Source of the DNA: Methanocaldococcus bathoardescens
Lineage (GTDB): Archaea; AGJL01; Methanococci; Methanococcales; Methanocaldococcaceae
Direction of reading: 5' to 3'
DNA length: 64,000 nucleotides
NCBI RefSeq assembly: GCF_000739065.1
Contig: NZ_CP009149.1
Coordinates: forward strand, 1,099,311 to 1,163,310
Part shown: positions 44,157-53,708 of the stretch, piece after piece
How the letters are laid out: the number at the start of each line of letters is the position of its first letter
How positions within the stretch are numbered: the stretch's first letter is position 1
The notes under the pieces: model-generated
What the model saw: the letters and a program-made list of their open reading frames with translations, nothing else
Database searches by the model: none
What the model was told of the DNA's origin: nothing
Position numbers and translations under genes: made by a program

Positions 44157-44942
44157 TTAAAAGAGCGCTGGACATACAGCAAAGTATGCAGAACATTTGT
44201 TAATCTCTTCATTTTTCTTCTTAATGTTTTCTAATTTTTCAACTGCTTTAATATCAACTGTCTCTTTAACCTCAATTAATCCTTTCTCAGTCATTTCATT
44301 TATTATATCTTCAACCATCTTATTTCTTATAATTAAAGTGTTCCACCCATCTTCACTTCCCACACTTCCAACTGATACATCTGCGTATTTTGCTGAGAAA
44401 TCGGTGCAAACTCTACATCCTAAGTTGCAGAATTTTTCAATCTCTTTTATTGGAATTTCATAAACAACTTTTTCTGAATGGACTAAATCTGTTCTTTTTA
44501 AGGTTTCAACAACAAATTTTCCTTTTGTAATGTTCATTTTAACAACTTCATCCATATCAAGTCCAAATCTCTCTTTTATAATGTTTTTTATTGTTTCATA
44601 GTGGAAGTTTTTAGTGCAGAACAATCCAACTTTTAAAGCTAAATCAAACTGCAATCCTCCCAATATATGGCAAGGCAAACCAACCAACCCAACTTTATCA
44701 TAATTTTCGGTTGCATACTCTAATAACTTGTTGTTTGGTGAGATAGAGTATTTGCTCTTCGGTGATTCCAATAACTCAACTGTGTTTGTAGCTAAATAAG
44801 CAATTGGTTTCCAATTTTTATCTCTAACAACTACTACTGCATCTAATATGCCACTCTCCAAACAATAACCTAAAAAGGTTGTTGTAAATCCCCCATCCTG
44901 TGCTTCAATATTTAATTTTGATTTTACTGAGAGATATTTCAT
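44157..44942 (-). CDS. FrhB-like subunit of the CooS-linked complex
   Basis: 261 residues. AQDGGFTTTFLGYCLESGIL and VGLVGLPCHILGGLQ belong to the FrhB/FdhB family, which binds FAD and F420 or a ferredoxin-like donor. The Cys set FCNLGCRVCTDFSAKYADV is the [4Fe-4S] part. Shorter than FrhB (~280). It is the last gene of a leftward operon with cooS, FrhA- and FrhG-like genes, so it may link CO oxidation to F420. GAGGTGAGG precedes the ATG. Confidence 0.82.
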   Translation of the reverse strand: MKYLSVKSKLNIEAQDGGFTTTFLGYCLESGILDAVVVVRDKNWKPIAYLATNTVELLESPKSKYSISPNNKLLEYATENYDKVGLVGLPCHILGGLQFDLALKVGLFCTKNFHYETIKNIIKERFGLDMDEVVKMNITKGKFVVETLKRTDLVHSEKVVYEIPIKEIEKFCNLGCRVCTDFSAKYADVSVGSVGSEDGWNTLIIRNKMVEDIINEMTEKGLIEVKETVDIKAVEKLENIKKKNEEINKCSAYFAVCPALF

Positions 44943-44980
44943 TATGCCTCACCTCGAAACTTTAATAAAGTTTTATCAAA

Positions 44981-45625
44981 TTATACAACTTCTTTTACTC
45001 TTATACAGTTGAAGAAGCAAGTTCCACACTTAATACACTTGCTTATATTGACTTTTGGCTTTTCATCAATAGTTAGAGCGTTTGCTGGGCATTTAGCAAC
45101 ACATGTTCCACAACCGGTGCAGAACTCATCATTTATTGGCTTATCATCACATCCTAAACATAGCTCTTTATTTGAAGTTAATAAAACCTCATTAACTTTC
45201 ATATAGGCATCAATAAGTGGCTTTCCAGCAATAACCTCGTATGGCTTTAGTATTAAGTATGAATCAACAACTTCCCTATCTTTTTCAATAACTGCTTTAA
45301 CTACTCTTTCAACCTCTTCTTCATCTGGTGGGCAGCCAATTATTGCATAATCTACTTTAACAACATCCCCAACTCTAACAAACCTTTGTGGAAATCCGTT
45401 TTCTAATCCAATAAGCATTCTTTGGAAACCTCCACTTACAGCACAGCTACCAACGGCTATTAATATTTTTGAATTTTTCCTAATTTCTTTTATTTTTTTA
45501 ACTTCCTCTTCATCATCTAAATTAACTGCTCCTCCAACCAATGCAATGCCTTTTTCTTTTAATTTGTTGTAATATTTCTTTTCAATATTTTTGATAATCT
45601 TACCACAAGAACCGCATCCGGTCAT
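44981..45625 (-). CDS. FrhG-like small subunit with ferredoxin domain
   Basis: 214 residues. MTGCGSCGK is the proximal-cluster start of hydrogenase small subunits, followed by VGSCAVSGGFQ and IIGCPPDEEEVER. The C-terminal ~55 residues have CLGCDDKPINDEFCTGCGTCVAKCP and CIKCGTCFFNC, [4Fe-4S] clusters as in FrhG. It starts after GAGGTGATTTT and is 28 bp after the FrhA-like gene. Confidence 0.86.
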   Translation of the reverse strand: MTGCGSCGKIIKNIEKKYYNKLKEKGIALVGGAVNLDDEEEVKKIKEIRKNSKILIAVGSCAVSGGFQRMLIGLENGFPQRFVRVGDVVKVDYAIIGCPPDEEEVERVVKAVIEKDREVVDSYLILKPYEVIAGKPLIDAYMKVNEVLLTSNKELCLGCDDKPINDEFCTGCGTCVAKCPANALTIDEKPKVNISKCIKCGTCFFNCIRVKEVV

Positions 45626-45653
45626 AAAATCACCTCTTTATACTAAAGATACT

Positions 45654-46550
45654 TTATAAATAGTAACATCTTTCACAAAGCTGAATGATTCTTTTTGCTT
45701 CATCGTTATCTACGCTATCTAATACTGCTTTGTTGAAGTTTTCACTTGTTAATATTGTATAATCCAAAATCTCTCTTCCAAGTAGCTCAACTTTGTGATA
45801 AATAATTCCTTCTCCCCCTTCTATAACAACTTCCCCAACAGCCTTTCCATCCTTTATAATTGGCTCCATGTATGGCTGTGTTAATTTTAACTTGTTTAAA
45901 AGCACAATAATTTTATTTAATGAGAATTCTATTTCAATCATCCTTGAAGATAACACATCCCATAAGTTTTTTGAATTTATTAGCCCCTCTTTATACATTC
46001 TCGCCAAAGCTCCACTATAAACTACTTTTCCATCATAAAGTGCTGTTTTTGGTAATCCATTTGTTTCTACTTTATTAACATCAAAGCTGTAAGCGTCAAT
46101 TAACTTAACATCTGGCAATGGAATCTTTTTCTTTCTCTCATCAACTAACTTAATAAATTCCTTATTAACTAAGTTTAATCCTTCTTTTGCTAAATTTAGT
46201 AATTTTTCTTTTCTTTTGTCACTTATATTTTCTAAAATTCCACCAACACTTAAATATTTTCCTTTTTTTCCTAAAATTGATTTTATTTTGTTTCCAATAT
46301 CTGCCAATTTGTCTGTATCTATGAATTCATCTAACTTTATTGCATCTACTTCAACAATCTCTCCCAATCTTGCAATTTCTCTCAAATGCTGTCCTTCATT
46401 TGGGACTGTTATATTATAAGCTTTCTCAACAGCCATAACTCCTGCTAATGCATGGGAAATTTCATTTAAGCAACATAATCTTGCCATTGCTGGGGGAATA
46501 AAATCTATATCTCTCCCCATCATTGAGCTCTCAAATCCTCTAATTTTCAT
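45654..46550 (-). CDS. Divergent NiFe-hydrogenase-like large subunit
   Basis: 298 residues, much shorter than FrhA (~400). GRDIDFIPPAMARLCCLNE and ISHALAGVMAVEKAY align with the first Ni motif (RxCGxCxxxH), but the second Cys of CxxC is Asn29 (C26, N29, H33). The C-terminal motif is CERCYYL (C292, C295) without the His that is cleaved in true hydrogenases. Loss of a Ni ligand means it is probably not an H2-activating subunit; it could be a structural adaptor of a CooS complex. GGTGGAATT precedes the ATG. Confidence 0.75.
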   Translation of the reverse strand: MKIRGFESSMMGRDIDFIPPAMARLCCLNEISHALAGVMAVEKAYNITVPNEGQHLREIARLGEIVEVDAIKLDEFIDTDKLADIGNKIKSILGKKGKYLSVGGILENISDKRKEKLLNLAKEGLNLVNKEFIKLVDERKKKIPLPDVKLIDAYSFDVNKVETNGLPKTALYDGKVVYSGALARMYKEGLINSKNLWDVLSSRMIEIEFSLNKIIVLLNKLKLTQPYMEPIIKDGKAVGEVVIEGGEGIIYHKVELLGREILDYTILTSENFNKAVLDSVDNDEAKRIIQLCERCYYL

Positions 46551-46629
46551 AATTCCACCTAATCAAGTTTTTAATATTTTTAAGAGAAATTTGTGTAAAA
46601 TCTATTTTTATTGAAAAAGAATTTAGAAA

Positions 46630-48504
46630 TTAGATTCCAAGCTTTTTCCTCTTCTCCATAATTACTTTCTCTAATATGTCAGCTGCTTTGTATGGGTTTG
46701 GTTCTGGGATTAATTTTCCTCCTGTTAAGCCCTCAACAGCCTCAGTTAAAACCTTTGTTACTAACTCACTGCCAGTAACGAATGGAACTGGTGAAACGTG
46801 GACAGTGAACCCCATATCAATTGCATAGGTTGCATCTGCTAATGCCTGTTCTTCTAACCACTGTGGTGCTGAAGCTGCAACTGGTAAGTCAGGGATATCA
46901 ACCCCTAACTCTTCAGCAATTGCAACTGCAACTTGCTCAATTCTCGCAATACTTAGACATGCTCCAAAGTTTAAGACAGGTGGAATTCCTAAGCTCTTAC
47001 AGACTTCTTTTAAGTTCTCTCCTGCTAATTCAGCGCTTGCTGGGTCAAATAATCCAGCATGTTTCAATGGACTGTTTACACAACCTCCTGCTAAGGCTAA
47101 GATATCTCTTTTAATGAGTTCTTTTGTTAATGTAACAATTATGTTGTCATGCCCCCCACTTGCTATATTAGAGCAACCAACAACTCCAACAACACCCTTA
47201 ATTTTACCACTAGCAATTAAGTCAATTAATGGCTTTACACTTCCTCCTAAGAACTCAACTAATGAATCTTCTCCAACTCCAACAACTGATTTAACTTTTG
47301 TATCATAGTAATCTTTTTGAATTCCTTTTCTCTCTTTAAATGCTTCAATTGCTTTCTTAATTATCTCTCTTGCTTTTTCTTTTGCATTTTCTGGCTCCCA
47401 TGGGATGTATTCAGCTCCTTCAATGTAAGCCATGTCATCAATACAGATTAATTTTGTCTTTGTTTTCTCTGCAGCGAATTTCAATCCATGGAATGTACAG
47501 TTGAATTCTGAAACTACAGCATCAATTAATCCAGTAGCAACTAATGGCTCAGTTGTGAAGTTGTTTGCTATGTAACCAACAAAGCTTTCTGGTAAGTGAG
47601 CAATTCTTGTTTCCATATCTTGCCCATTACATGTAGCTCCAATAATTTTAATCTCATCAGCTCCAGCTTCCTTTGCCATTTTTATTAAGTCTTCTTCCAT
47701 TGCTGCCTCACATAATGGTTGGATTAAAGCGTGCTGATGCCCTGTTATCATAATATTTACGTTGTTTGGCTTAACTGAACTAAACCCATTTTCAACCACT
47801 GTAATCTTTGGTGAGCCAAATAAAATATCATTTAACCAGCAAGTCATTAAAAGCCCTGTAAATCCAGCATGTAATCCTAATCTAAGGCAATGAACTAATA
47901 AGTCCATTGGATTGCTGTTTAAGTTTGTTGAAGTCTTTGTTAATGCATCAACAATCTCTCCCTTAGCTCCTCCTGGAAGAATATCTAACTTTTTAAATAC
48001 TTCCAATCTCTTTTCTGGACAGAGTTTTGGAACTAACTCACTCTTCTCCCATCTTGGTTTGTACATATCTTCTAATATGAACTCAGCAACTTCAATAGCT
48101 AACTGCTTAGCATCTTTATTTGTATCAAATCCTAATTTTTTTGCTAAGAATCTTAATTTTTTCTCATTTCTTATCTCATAGCTTCCTTCTCCTTTACCTG
48201 CCGATAATAAAGCTCTTGCAGCGTTTTCAGCACAGTGAACATAACATGATGCCCCAGCAGCAACTGCTCTGCATAGATTTCTTGCTACAATAACATCTGC
48301 TGTTGCTCCACAAACACCGTAAGGAGTTTTTTCTGTTATTCTACAAGGTCCGTTAGCACATAATATACAGTAAACTCCTTTCAATCCATAAGGACACTTT
48401 GGGAATTGGTTTGGAAATCTTGTGTGTGGGGTCTCTATACCCTTTAACTTTGCCTTTTCAACCATCTCTTTAATCTCTGGTATAGCAGCGATGCAGTTTT
48501 TCAT
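46630..48504 (-). CDS. cooS: Anaerobic carbon monoxide dehydrogenase CooS
   Basis: 624 residues. The enzyme oxidises CO to CO2 at a Ni-Fe-S C-cluster. N-terminal cysteines C37, C46, C49, C54, C65 (KCPYGLKGVYCILCANGPC) hold the B and D clusters; the C-cluster ligands include CCWLNDILFG-like TCWLNDILFG, GCSNIASGG, NFGACLS and the helix GGCVNSPLKHAG. The ATG at 48504 lies behind GGTGATAGGT. It leads the operon with FrhA-, FrhG- and FrhB-like genes, which suggests that CO electrons go to ferredoxin or F420. Confidence 0.95.
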   Translation of the reverse strand: MKNCIAAIPEIKEMVEKAKLKGIETPHTRFPNQFPKCPYGLKGVYCILCANGPCRITEKTPYGVCGATADVIVARNLCRAVAAGASCYVHCAENAARALLSAGKGEGSYEIRNEKKLRFLAKKLGFDTNKDAKQLAIEVAEFILEDMYKPRWEKSELVPKLCPEKRLEVFKKLDILPGGAKGEIVDALTKTSTNLNSNPMDLLVHCLRLGLHAGFTGLLMTCWLNDILFGSPKITVVENGFSSVKPNNVNIMITGHQHALIQPLCEAAMEEDLIKMAKEAGADEIKIIGATCNGQDMETRIAHLPESFVGYIANNFTTEPLVATGLIDAVVSEFNCTFHGLKFAAEKTKTKLICIDDMAYIEGAEYIPWEPENAKEKAREIIKKAIEAFKERKGIQKDYYDTKVKSVVGVGEDSLVEFLGGSVKPLIDLIASGKIKGVVGVVGCSNIASGGHDNIIVTLTKELIKRDILALAGGCVNSPLKHAGLFDPASAELAGENLKEVCKSLGIPPVLNFGACLSIARIEQVAVAIAEELGVDIPDLPVAASAPQWLEEQALADATYAIDMGFTVHVSPVPFVTGSELVTKVLTEAVEGLTGGKLIPEPNPYKAADILEKVIMEKRKKLGI

Positions 48505-48688
48505 ACCTATCACCAACATTTTTTTAACTTGATTTACGATAATCATTAGTATAGCAACGAATAAATAACATTAACGGTGCGAAAATTGTCTTCAAAAATT
48601 TTATTGAAAACGATATTCACATTAAAATGAAAAATTTAAATTAATAAATTAAATGTGAAATAAAAAAATAGAAAAAATAGTAAGAAAT

Positions 48689-49261
48689 CTATTCTTCTTT
48701 TTGTTTTTGTTTTTTCATTTCTATATGCTTTAAAATAACCTTCTCTATATCTTCTGGTTTATCCAAAACTTCAATTCCTTCCATTCTTCTAATTTTTTCA
48801 ACATTTTCAACATCAACATCTCTCATGTATAAGGTTAACTTTTTATTACCTGGCAGAATTGTTTCTATTTTTCCTTTTTTGTTATCTGGTGGGAAAATAT
48901 AAACAGGAACTTTTGCTTTCATTGCTTGGGCTACTGAGTTAGTTATTAATGTATCAGCAATTCCATAAGCTATTTTTGCAGTTGTGTTTGCTGTTGCTGG
49001 AGCTACCAAAAACAAATCATACTTTCCAGTTTGTAACTTCCCGACTAAAAATGGAGCGTTTGCATTAACTTCAACTCTTAAATCATAAAACTCATCTTCT
49101 AAAACTTCCCAAAGTTTATACCACTTCACAACAATCTTTGCACTTTTTGATAAATATATATCTACATCCAAATTGTATTTATTTTTTAGTTTCTTCATTA
49201 TTTCAACAACTTCTGGTAGTTTATCCCCACATCCAGTTATTCCCCATGCAATTTTTAGCAT
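48689..49261 (-). CDS. afpA: Archaeoflavoprotein AfpA-like
   Basis: 190 residues with a flavoprotein fold: IAWGITGCGDKLPEVVEIMK, ATANTTAKIAYGIADTLITN (FMN-binding), and VPVYIFPPDNKKG. This pattern fits the archaeoflavoprotein AfpA family, FMN proteins reduced by ferredoxin that may pass electrons to the iron-sulfur flavoprotein Isf. The isf gene lies 11 bp upstream on the same strand, as expected for such partners. The C-terminus is lysine/glutamine-rich. Confidence 0.8.
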   Translation of the reverse strand: MLKIAWGITGCGDKLPEVVEIMKKLKNKYNLDVDIYLSKSAKIVVKWYKLWEVLEDEFYDLRVEVNANAPFLVGKLQTGKYDLFLVAPATANTTAKIAYGIADTLITNSVAQAMKAKVPVYIFPPDNKKGKIETILPGNKKLTLYMRDVDVENVEKIRRMEGIEVLDKPEDIEKVILKHIEMKKQKQKEE

Positions 49262-49272
49262 ACTCTCCCTCT

Positions 49273-49890
49273 TTATTTATGATATTTAGTTATTTTAATC
49301 CTTTTTTTTTCTTTTAAAACCTCATAAAACCTATTAAGTGTCTTTCTCAAAACTCTCAATCCTTCTTCATCCTCTTCAATTCCTTTCTTTCCTTTATCCT
49401 TTGACCAAAAAGTAGCTCCTAAGTTTGCTCCAAAAGAACCTCCCCCAACTGGAATCATCTCATTTATTATGTAGAAATCATGTATTGTTCTTAGAGCAAT
49501 CTCTTGCCCTCCATTTCTATCCCCACCAATAGCAATACCCATTCCAACTTTTCCTCTCAAAACTTTTGGATTTTTTGCCAATATTGCCCTACACCTATCC
49601 ATCAATGTCTTTAACTGTCCAGTAACATTTCCTTGATAAACTGGAGTTCCTATTATAACTCCATCAGCCCAGATAAGGTTTTCATAAACCTCTTCCATGT
49701 CATCTTTATGTATGCATCCCTCTTTTTTCTTTACGCAGTAATCGCAATGGATGCAAAAATTGATAGTTTTTCTGCTAACTGAAAAATATCTCACTTCTGC
49801 CCCCTTATCTTTCAAATATTCTAAGGCATAATTTACTGCAAAATGAGTTCCCTGCAATCTTGGACTTCCGCTAATTCCAAAGACCTTCAT
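49273..49890 (-). CDS. Iron-sulfur flavoprotein (Isf)
   Basis: 205 residues. ISGSPRLQGTHFAVNYALEY binds the FMN phosphate, and FCIHCDYCVKKKEGC is the compact cysteine motif (C-x2-C-x2-C-x5-C) of Isf that holds a [4Fe-4S] cluster. Isf proteins take electrons from ferredoxin and can reduce O2 or H2O2. It is adjacent to AfpA and next to the oxygen-defence island. GGTGAAACT precedes the ATG. Confidence 0.9.
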   Translation of the reverse strand: MKVFGISGSPRLQGTHFAVNYALEYLKDKGAEVRYFSVSRKTINFCIHCDYCVKKKEGCIHKDDMEEVYENLIWADGVIIGTPVYQGNVTGQLKTLMDRCRAILAKNPKVLRGKVGMGIAIGGDRNGGQEIALRTIHDFYIINEMIPVGGGSFGANLGATFWSKDKGKKGIEEDEEGLRVLRKTLNRFYEVLKEKKRIKITKYHK

Positions 49891-49909
49891 AGTTTCACCA
49901 TTTATAAAT

Positions 49910-50329
49910 TTAAACTGCTTCTTTTACATATTTTTCATAAGGAATAAGCTTAAAAATAATCATTTTCCTTAGATTTCCCTCTATATCATAATTTTCTTTG
50001 AATTCATAGCCAATGCATACAAACTGCCCAACATATTTTACTTTTCCATTTGACATGTTTTCAAATAGATGAAGCTCATAACCATCTTTTAAATGGTCTC
50101 TAATTGCCTTATTTCCCTTTTTAAACTCCATATCTCCTATTTGCCCTTCTCCACAATAATAAAAAATTCCATTTTTCCAACCATCTTCATATCCATACTT
50201 TTTTCCTTTATTTCCATAGAATAGCATTATTATATTGTATTTTGATGATTTGCTTATGCCACTTCTTCTATTCCCTCCGTATTTACCATGTAATTCTTTT
50301 CTTATGTAAATTTTATCTTTTTCAAACAT
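49910..50329 (-). CDS. Stand-alone SRA-like domain, as in HNH McrA-type proteins
   Basis: About 139 residues. YIRKELHGKYGGNRRSGISK, GYEDGWKNGIFYYCGEGQIG and DMEFKKGNKAIRDHLKDGYE follow the pattern of the N-terminal SRA-like (modified-base reading) domain found in HNH restriction endonucleases. No HNH domain follows: the frame ends. It might be a remnant or a modified-base-binding protein used alone. The ATG at 50329 is behind AGGTAAAAAT. It stands out in an oxygen-defence neighbourhood. Confidence 0.6.
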   Translation of the reverse strand: MFEKDKIYIRKELHGKYGGNRRSGISKSSKYNIIMLFYGNKGKKYGYEDGWKNGIFYYCGEGQIGDMEFKKGNKAIRDHLKDGYELHLFENMSNGKVKYVGQFVCIGYEFKENYDIEGNLRKMIIFKLIPYEKYVKEAV

Positions 50330-50504
50330 ATTTTTACCTGTTTTCAATACCATGACAAAGTTTTTTATATATAACAACTCATTCTTTCTATTTTTATTTT
50401 TAATTCTTTTATTTTATCCCTCCAGATAGAATAACAGTTAAAAATTCTTACGAATAAATAAAAAAAATAGTAATAAAATTAAAGATGTAAATTGCCTATA
50501 AAAA

Positions 50505-51671
50505 CTACATATCTGCTAACTTATGCCCAAACTCATAACATTTTTTTAGATTTTCTTCTTTTGGAACAAATCTTACTGTTAAACATTCATCATCAACTAT
50601 TTCAAATCCTAAATTCTCAAATACTCTTTTAATTTTTTCAGTAGCACATTCCATCCAACCATAAGAACCAAAGGCAACTCCAATTTTATCTATTGGCCTT
50701 ATACATTCCATATACGATAAAAATTTACCTACTTCAGGATATACATTTCTATTTAAAGTCGGTGAGCCAATTAGAACATATTTTGCGTCTAAAATTTCCC
50801 TCATAATTATATTCATTGGAGTTTCTGATATTCTATATAGTTTTACTTTAACACCACTATCTATTAATCCCTCAGCAATTGCGTGGGCAATCTTTTTTGT
50901 TGAGTTATACATGGTGTCGTAAGCAATAACTGCCTTATTTTCCATTTTGTTATTTGCCCAATCAAAATATTTCCCTATTATTTCATTTGTATATTCTTTC
51001 CAAATTATTCCATGAGATGGACAGATGAGTTCAATATCTAACTTTTTTACAGAATTTATAACATCTGAAATTAGCATCTTATAAGGCATGAGTATGTTTG
51101 CAAAATACTCTTTAGCATGTTCAAAAATTTCATCTCCAATTTCATAATCAAACCTTTCAGAACTTGCTATATGTTGTCCAAATGCATCATTTGAGAATAA
51201 AATTTTGTCTTCTTTACAGTAAGTTAGCATATTATCTGGCCAGTGGAGCATTGGGGTTTTTATAAATTTTAAGGTTCTTTTTCCAATACTTATCTCATCT
51301 CCCGTATCTACAACAGTAAAATCCCAACCTTTTATATCATAATAATATGAGAGGTTTTCTTTTCCTTTTTCATTTGTGATAACTGTTGCTCCACTAATCT
51401 CAACTATCTTATCAACACAACCACTGTGGTCTTTTTCTACATGATTTACTACTACATAATCAATATCTTTTGGATTTATTACATTTGAGATTCCGTTTAT
51501 TAATTCATTGAACATATAATCCTTTGCAGTATCAATAAGGACATTTTCTTTATCTTTTATTAGATAAGAGTTGTAAGTTGAACCGTTTGGTGTTATGTAG
51601 CCATGGAAATTCCTAATTTCCCAATCAATTACACCAACCCAAAAGATATCTTTTTTTATTTCAACTGCCAT
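50505..51671 (-). CDS. fprA: FprA, F420H2 oxidase (di-iron flavoprotein) 1
   Basis: 388 residues. The N-terminal beta-lactamase-like domain carries the diiron site H77, E79, D81, H82 (HVEKDHSG), and the C-terminal flavodoxin domain begins AVIAYDTMYNSTKKIAHAIAE. It reduces O2 to water with F420H2. A second, ~40-50% similar copy is at 57.2 kb. GGTGATTTT precedes the ATG. Confidence 0.93.
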   Translation of the reverse strand: MAVEIKKDIFWVGVIDWEIRNFHGYITPNGSTYNSYLIKDKENVLIDTAKDYMFNELINGISNVINPKDIDYVVVNHVEKDHSGCVDKIVEISGATVITNEKGKENLSYYYDIKGWDFTVVDTGDEISIGKRTLKFIKTPMLHWPDNMLTYCKEDKILFSNDAFGQHIASSERFDYEIGDEIFEHAKEYFANILMPYKMLISDVINSVKKLDIELICPSHGIIWKEYTNEIIGKYFDWANNKMENKAVIAYDTMYNSTKKIAHAIAEGLIDSGVKVKLYRISETPMNIIMREILDAKYVLIGSPTLNRNVYPEVGKFLSYMECIRPIDKIGVAFGSYGWMECATEKIKRVFENLGFEIVDDECLTVRFVPKEENLKKCYEFGHKLADM

Positions 51672-51712
51672 AAAATCACCTTAAAAAGAAATTAAATTAA
51701 AAAAGAATTAAT

Positions 51713-52063
51713 TTAGAGTTCAATTACTCTATAGCCTTCATCTAAGTATTTCTTTAAGCTTATATGTCCAAATAAATCATTTTCTAACTTTAATTTTCCT
51801 TTAATTTCATCTTTGATGTTAAACATAGTTGCGCATGCTTCACAAACTACAAAATCATCTTTTAATTTTTCAAAGTGGTTTTTTAGTGGGTGATTTTCGC
51901 TTAACAAATCTTTAGCCCATAAAACTGCCTCTCCCTCTAATATAATCTTTACTTCATCCCCTTTCTCTTTCATCTCATTTGCAAACAACAACGTGTGGAA
52001 CATCACTGGCATGTTAGGTTTATCTTTATTAGAATATGAAAAAATTAAGAATGCAACTTTCAT
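51713..52063 (-). CDS. DsrE-like protein with Cys pair
   Basis: 116 residues. VAFLIFSYSNKDKPNMPVMF begins an alpha/beta DsrE-type fold and FVVCEACATMFNIKD carries two cysteines at ~73-76. A sulfur or redox role is likely. It lies upstream of fprA in the same direction with 40 bp between. GGGGGAGGGAT precedes the ATG. Confidence 0.7.
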   Translation of the reverse strand: MKVAFLIFSYSNKDKPNMPVMFHTLLFANEMKEKGDEVKIILEGEAVLWAKDLLSENHPLKNHFEKLKDDFVVCEACATMFNIKDEIKGKLKLENDLFGHISLKKYLDEGYRVIEL

Positions 52064-52086
52064 ATCCCTCCCCCAATTTAGTATTT

Positions 52087-52674
52087 TTAGTATTTTTCAC
52101 ATTTAACTTCAAAGTATTTCTTTGGGTGGCTACAAGATGGACATTCTTCTGGAGGCTCCTCCCCTACATGAACATATCCACATTTTCTACAAACCCATTC
52201 TATAGGCTCATTTTTCTTAAATACAGTACCATTTTCAACTTCCTTCAACAGTTTTTTAAATCTCTCTTCATGATGTTTCTCAGCAACTGCTATAGCCCTT
52301 AATCTATCTGCAATATCTTTAAGCCCTTCTTTCTCTGCAATTTCAGCAAACTTTGGATACATCTCTGTGTGTTCAAAATGCTCTCCTTCAATTGATGCCT
52401 TTAAATTTTCAGCAGTATTTCCTAAAACAATTGGAACTTCCACATCATCAACTTTTATTGAATTCTCATCAATATTGTATTTCTTTTTTAGTTCAGTTAT
52501 TAAATAATAAAGCCATTTAGCATGTTCTCTCTCATTTTCAGCAGTTAATAAGAATATCTCTGCTATCTGCTCATACCCTTCTTGCTTTGCAATTTTTGCA
52601 TAGCATGTATATCTGTTTCTTGCTAAACTCTCCCCAATATATGCTTTTATTAAATTTACAATGGTCTCTTTCAT
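52087..52674 (-). CDS. rbr: Rubrerythrin (with C-terminal rubredoxin domain)
   Basis: 195 residues. The four-helix di-iron part has ESLARNRYTCYAK, AENEREHAKWLYYL and EGEHFEHTEMYPK, AVAEKHHEERFKKL (E and H ligands). The C-terminal WVCRKCGYVHVGEEPPEECP and CSHPKKYF is the rubredoxin-like zinc ribbon/Fe site. It removes H2O2 with electrons from rubredoxin, two of whose genes lie beside it. Confidence 0.94.
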   Translation of the reverse strand: MKETIVNLIKAYIGESLARNRYTCYAKIAKQEGYEQIAEIFLLTAENEREHAKWLYYLITELKKKYNIDENSIKVDDVEVPIVLGNTAENLKASIEGEHFEHTEMYPKFAEIAEKEGLKDIADRLRAIAVAEKHHEERFKKLLKEVENGTVFKKNEPIEWVCRKCGYVHVGEEPPEECPSCSHPKKYFEVKCEKY

Positions 52675-52700
52675 AAAATTCCCCTTATTATTTAAGATTT

Positions 52701-52943
52701 TTATTCATTAAATACTACCCATTCATCTAATGGTTCAAAAGATTCTTTTCCAACCCTCCCCCTACAAATTGGACAAACCCAGTCATCTGGAAGTTTTTCA
52801 AATGGGGTTTTTGGCGGAATGTTTTGACTTGGGTCTCCTTTTAATGGGTCATACACCCATCCACAAACTCTACACTTATATTTTCTATATTTTGGTTTTT
52901 CACAGGTTCCATCTAATTTGCATGCTATTTTAAGCTCTACCAT
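52701..52943 (-). CDS. Rubredoxin with N-terminal extension
   Basis: 80 residues. The core [20 protein letters not shown] to [17 protein letters not shown] has the two CxxC pairs. An N-terminal extension of ~25 residues contains two more cysteines ([11 protein letters not shown]). It likely carries electrons to rubrerythrin, encoded 26 bp after it. GTGATACT precedes the ATG. Confidence 0.93.
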   Translation of the reverse strand: MVELKIACKLDGTCEKPKYRKYKCRVCGWVYDPLKGDPSQNIPPKTPFEKLPDDWVCPICRGRVGKESFEPLDEWVVFNE

Positions 52944-52988
52944 AGTATCACACTAAAATTTAAAAATAAAAAATTAAGAATAAGTTTA

Positions 52989-53654
52989 TTATAACTTTTT
53001 GTAGCAGAACCACCAATCTAAGCACTCAATTTCTCCTTTTTCACATGCCTCTTTTCTCTGCTTTATCTCATCTACTGATGATGCTGGAGGAATTATAGCT
53101 TTATCTCCAATTATATCATTCTCTGGCCAGTTTGCTGGAATAGCTACTCCTTTTTCATCTGAAACTTGGAGGGCTTTAACCAATCTTACGATTTCATCCA
53201 AGTTTCTACCAACTTCTTGTGGATAGTAGATGATAGCCCTAATTATCCCTTTATTATCTACAACAAACACAGCTCTAACTGTGTTATTTCCTTTGTATGG
53301 ACTTATCATTCCTAATTTTTCTGCTAATTCTCCTCTATCATCTGCTATAACAGGGAATTCAATTTCCACATCTAATTTTTCTTTTATCCATTCAATCCAC
53401 TTTAAGTGGCTGAAAACTTGGTCTATACTTAATCCAATTAATTCAGTGTTTAGTTTTCTAAACTCATCGTATCTCTTTTGGAATCCTACAAACTCTGTTG
53501 TACAAACTGGGGTGAAGTCAGCAGGATGACTAAATAAGACAAACCACTTTCCTTTCTCTATATAATAATCTGGTAATTTAATAGTCCCATGAGTTGTTTT
53601 AACTTCTACTTCTGGAAATTTCTCTCCAATAACTGGCATTTTTCCTTCACACAT
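52989..53654 (-). CDS. Peroxiredoxin (Prx6 type)
   Basis: 221 residues, with [20 protein letters not shown] holding the peroxidatic Cys near residue 51, and the C-terminal arm of the Prx6/AhpC-like class including [14 protein letters not shown]. It removes H2O2 and organic peroxides. An alternative start four to five codons downstream is possible. It lies between two rubredoxin-type genes. A G-rich GGGGGAGGGAT precedes the ATG. Confidence 0.93.
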   Translation of the reverse strand: MCEGKMPVIGEKFPEVEVKTTHGTIKLPDYYIEKGKWFVLFSHPADFTPVCTTEFVGFQKRYDEFRKLNTELIGLSIDQVFSHLKWIEWIKEKLDVEIEFPVIADDRGELAEKLGMISPYKGNNTVRAVFVVDNKGIIRAIIYYPQEVGRNLDEIVRLVKALQVSDEKGVAIPANWPENDIIGDKAIIPPASSVDEIKQRKEACEKGEIECLDWWFCYKKL

Positions 53655-53708
53655 AACTATCCCTCCCCCATTTCATTTTTGTGAAAAAATAAGATAAGAA
53701 GAAAAGCA

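Noticed and set aside
45654..46550. Functional NiFe hydrogenase large subunit
   Set aside because: One N-terminal Cys ligand is Asn and the C-terminal His is absent.
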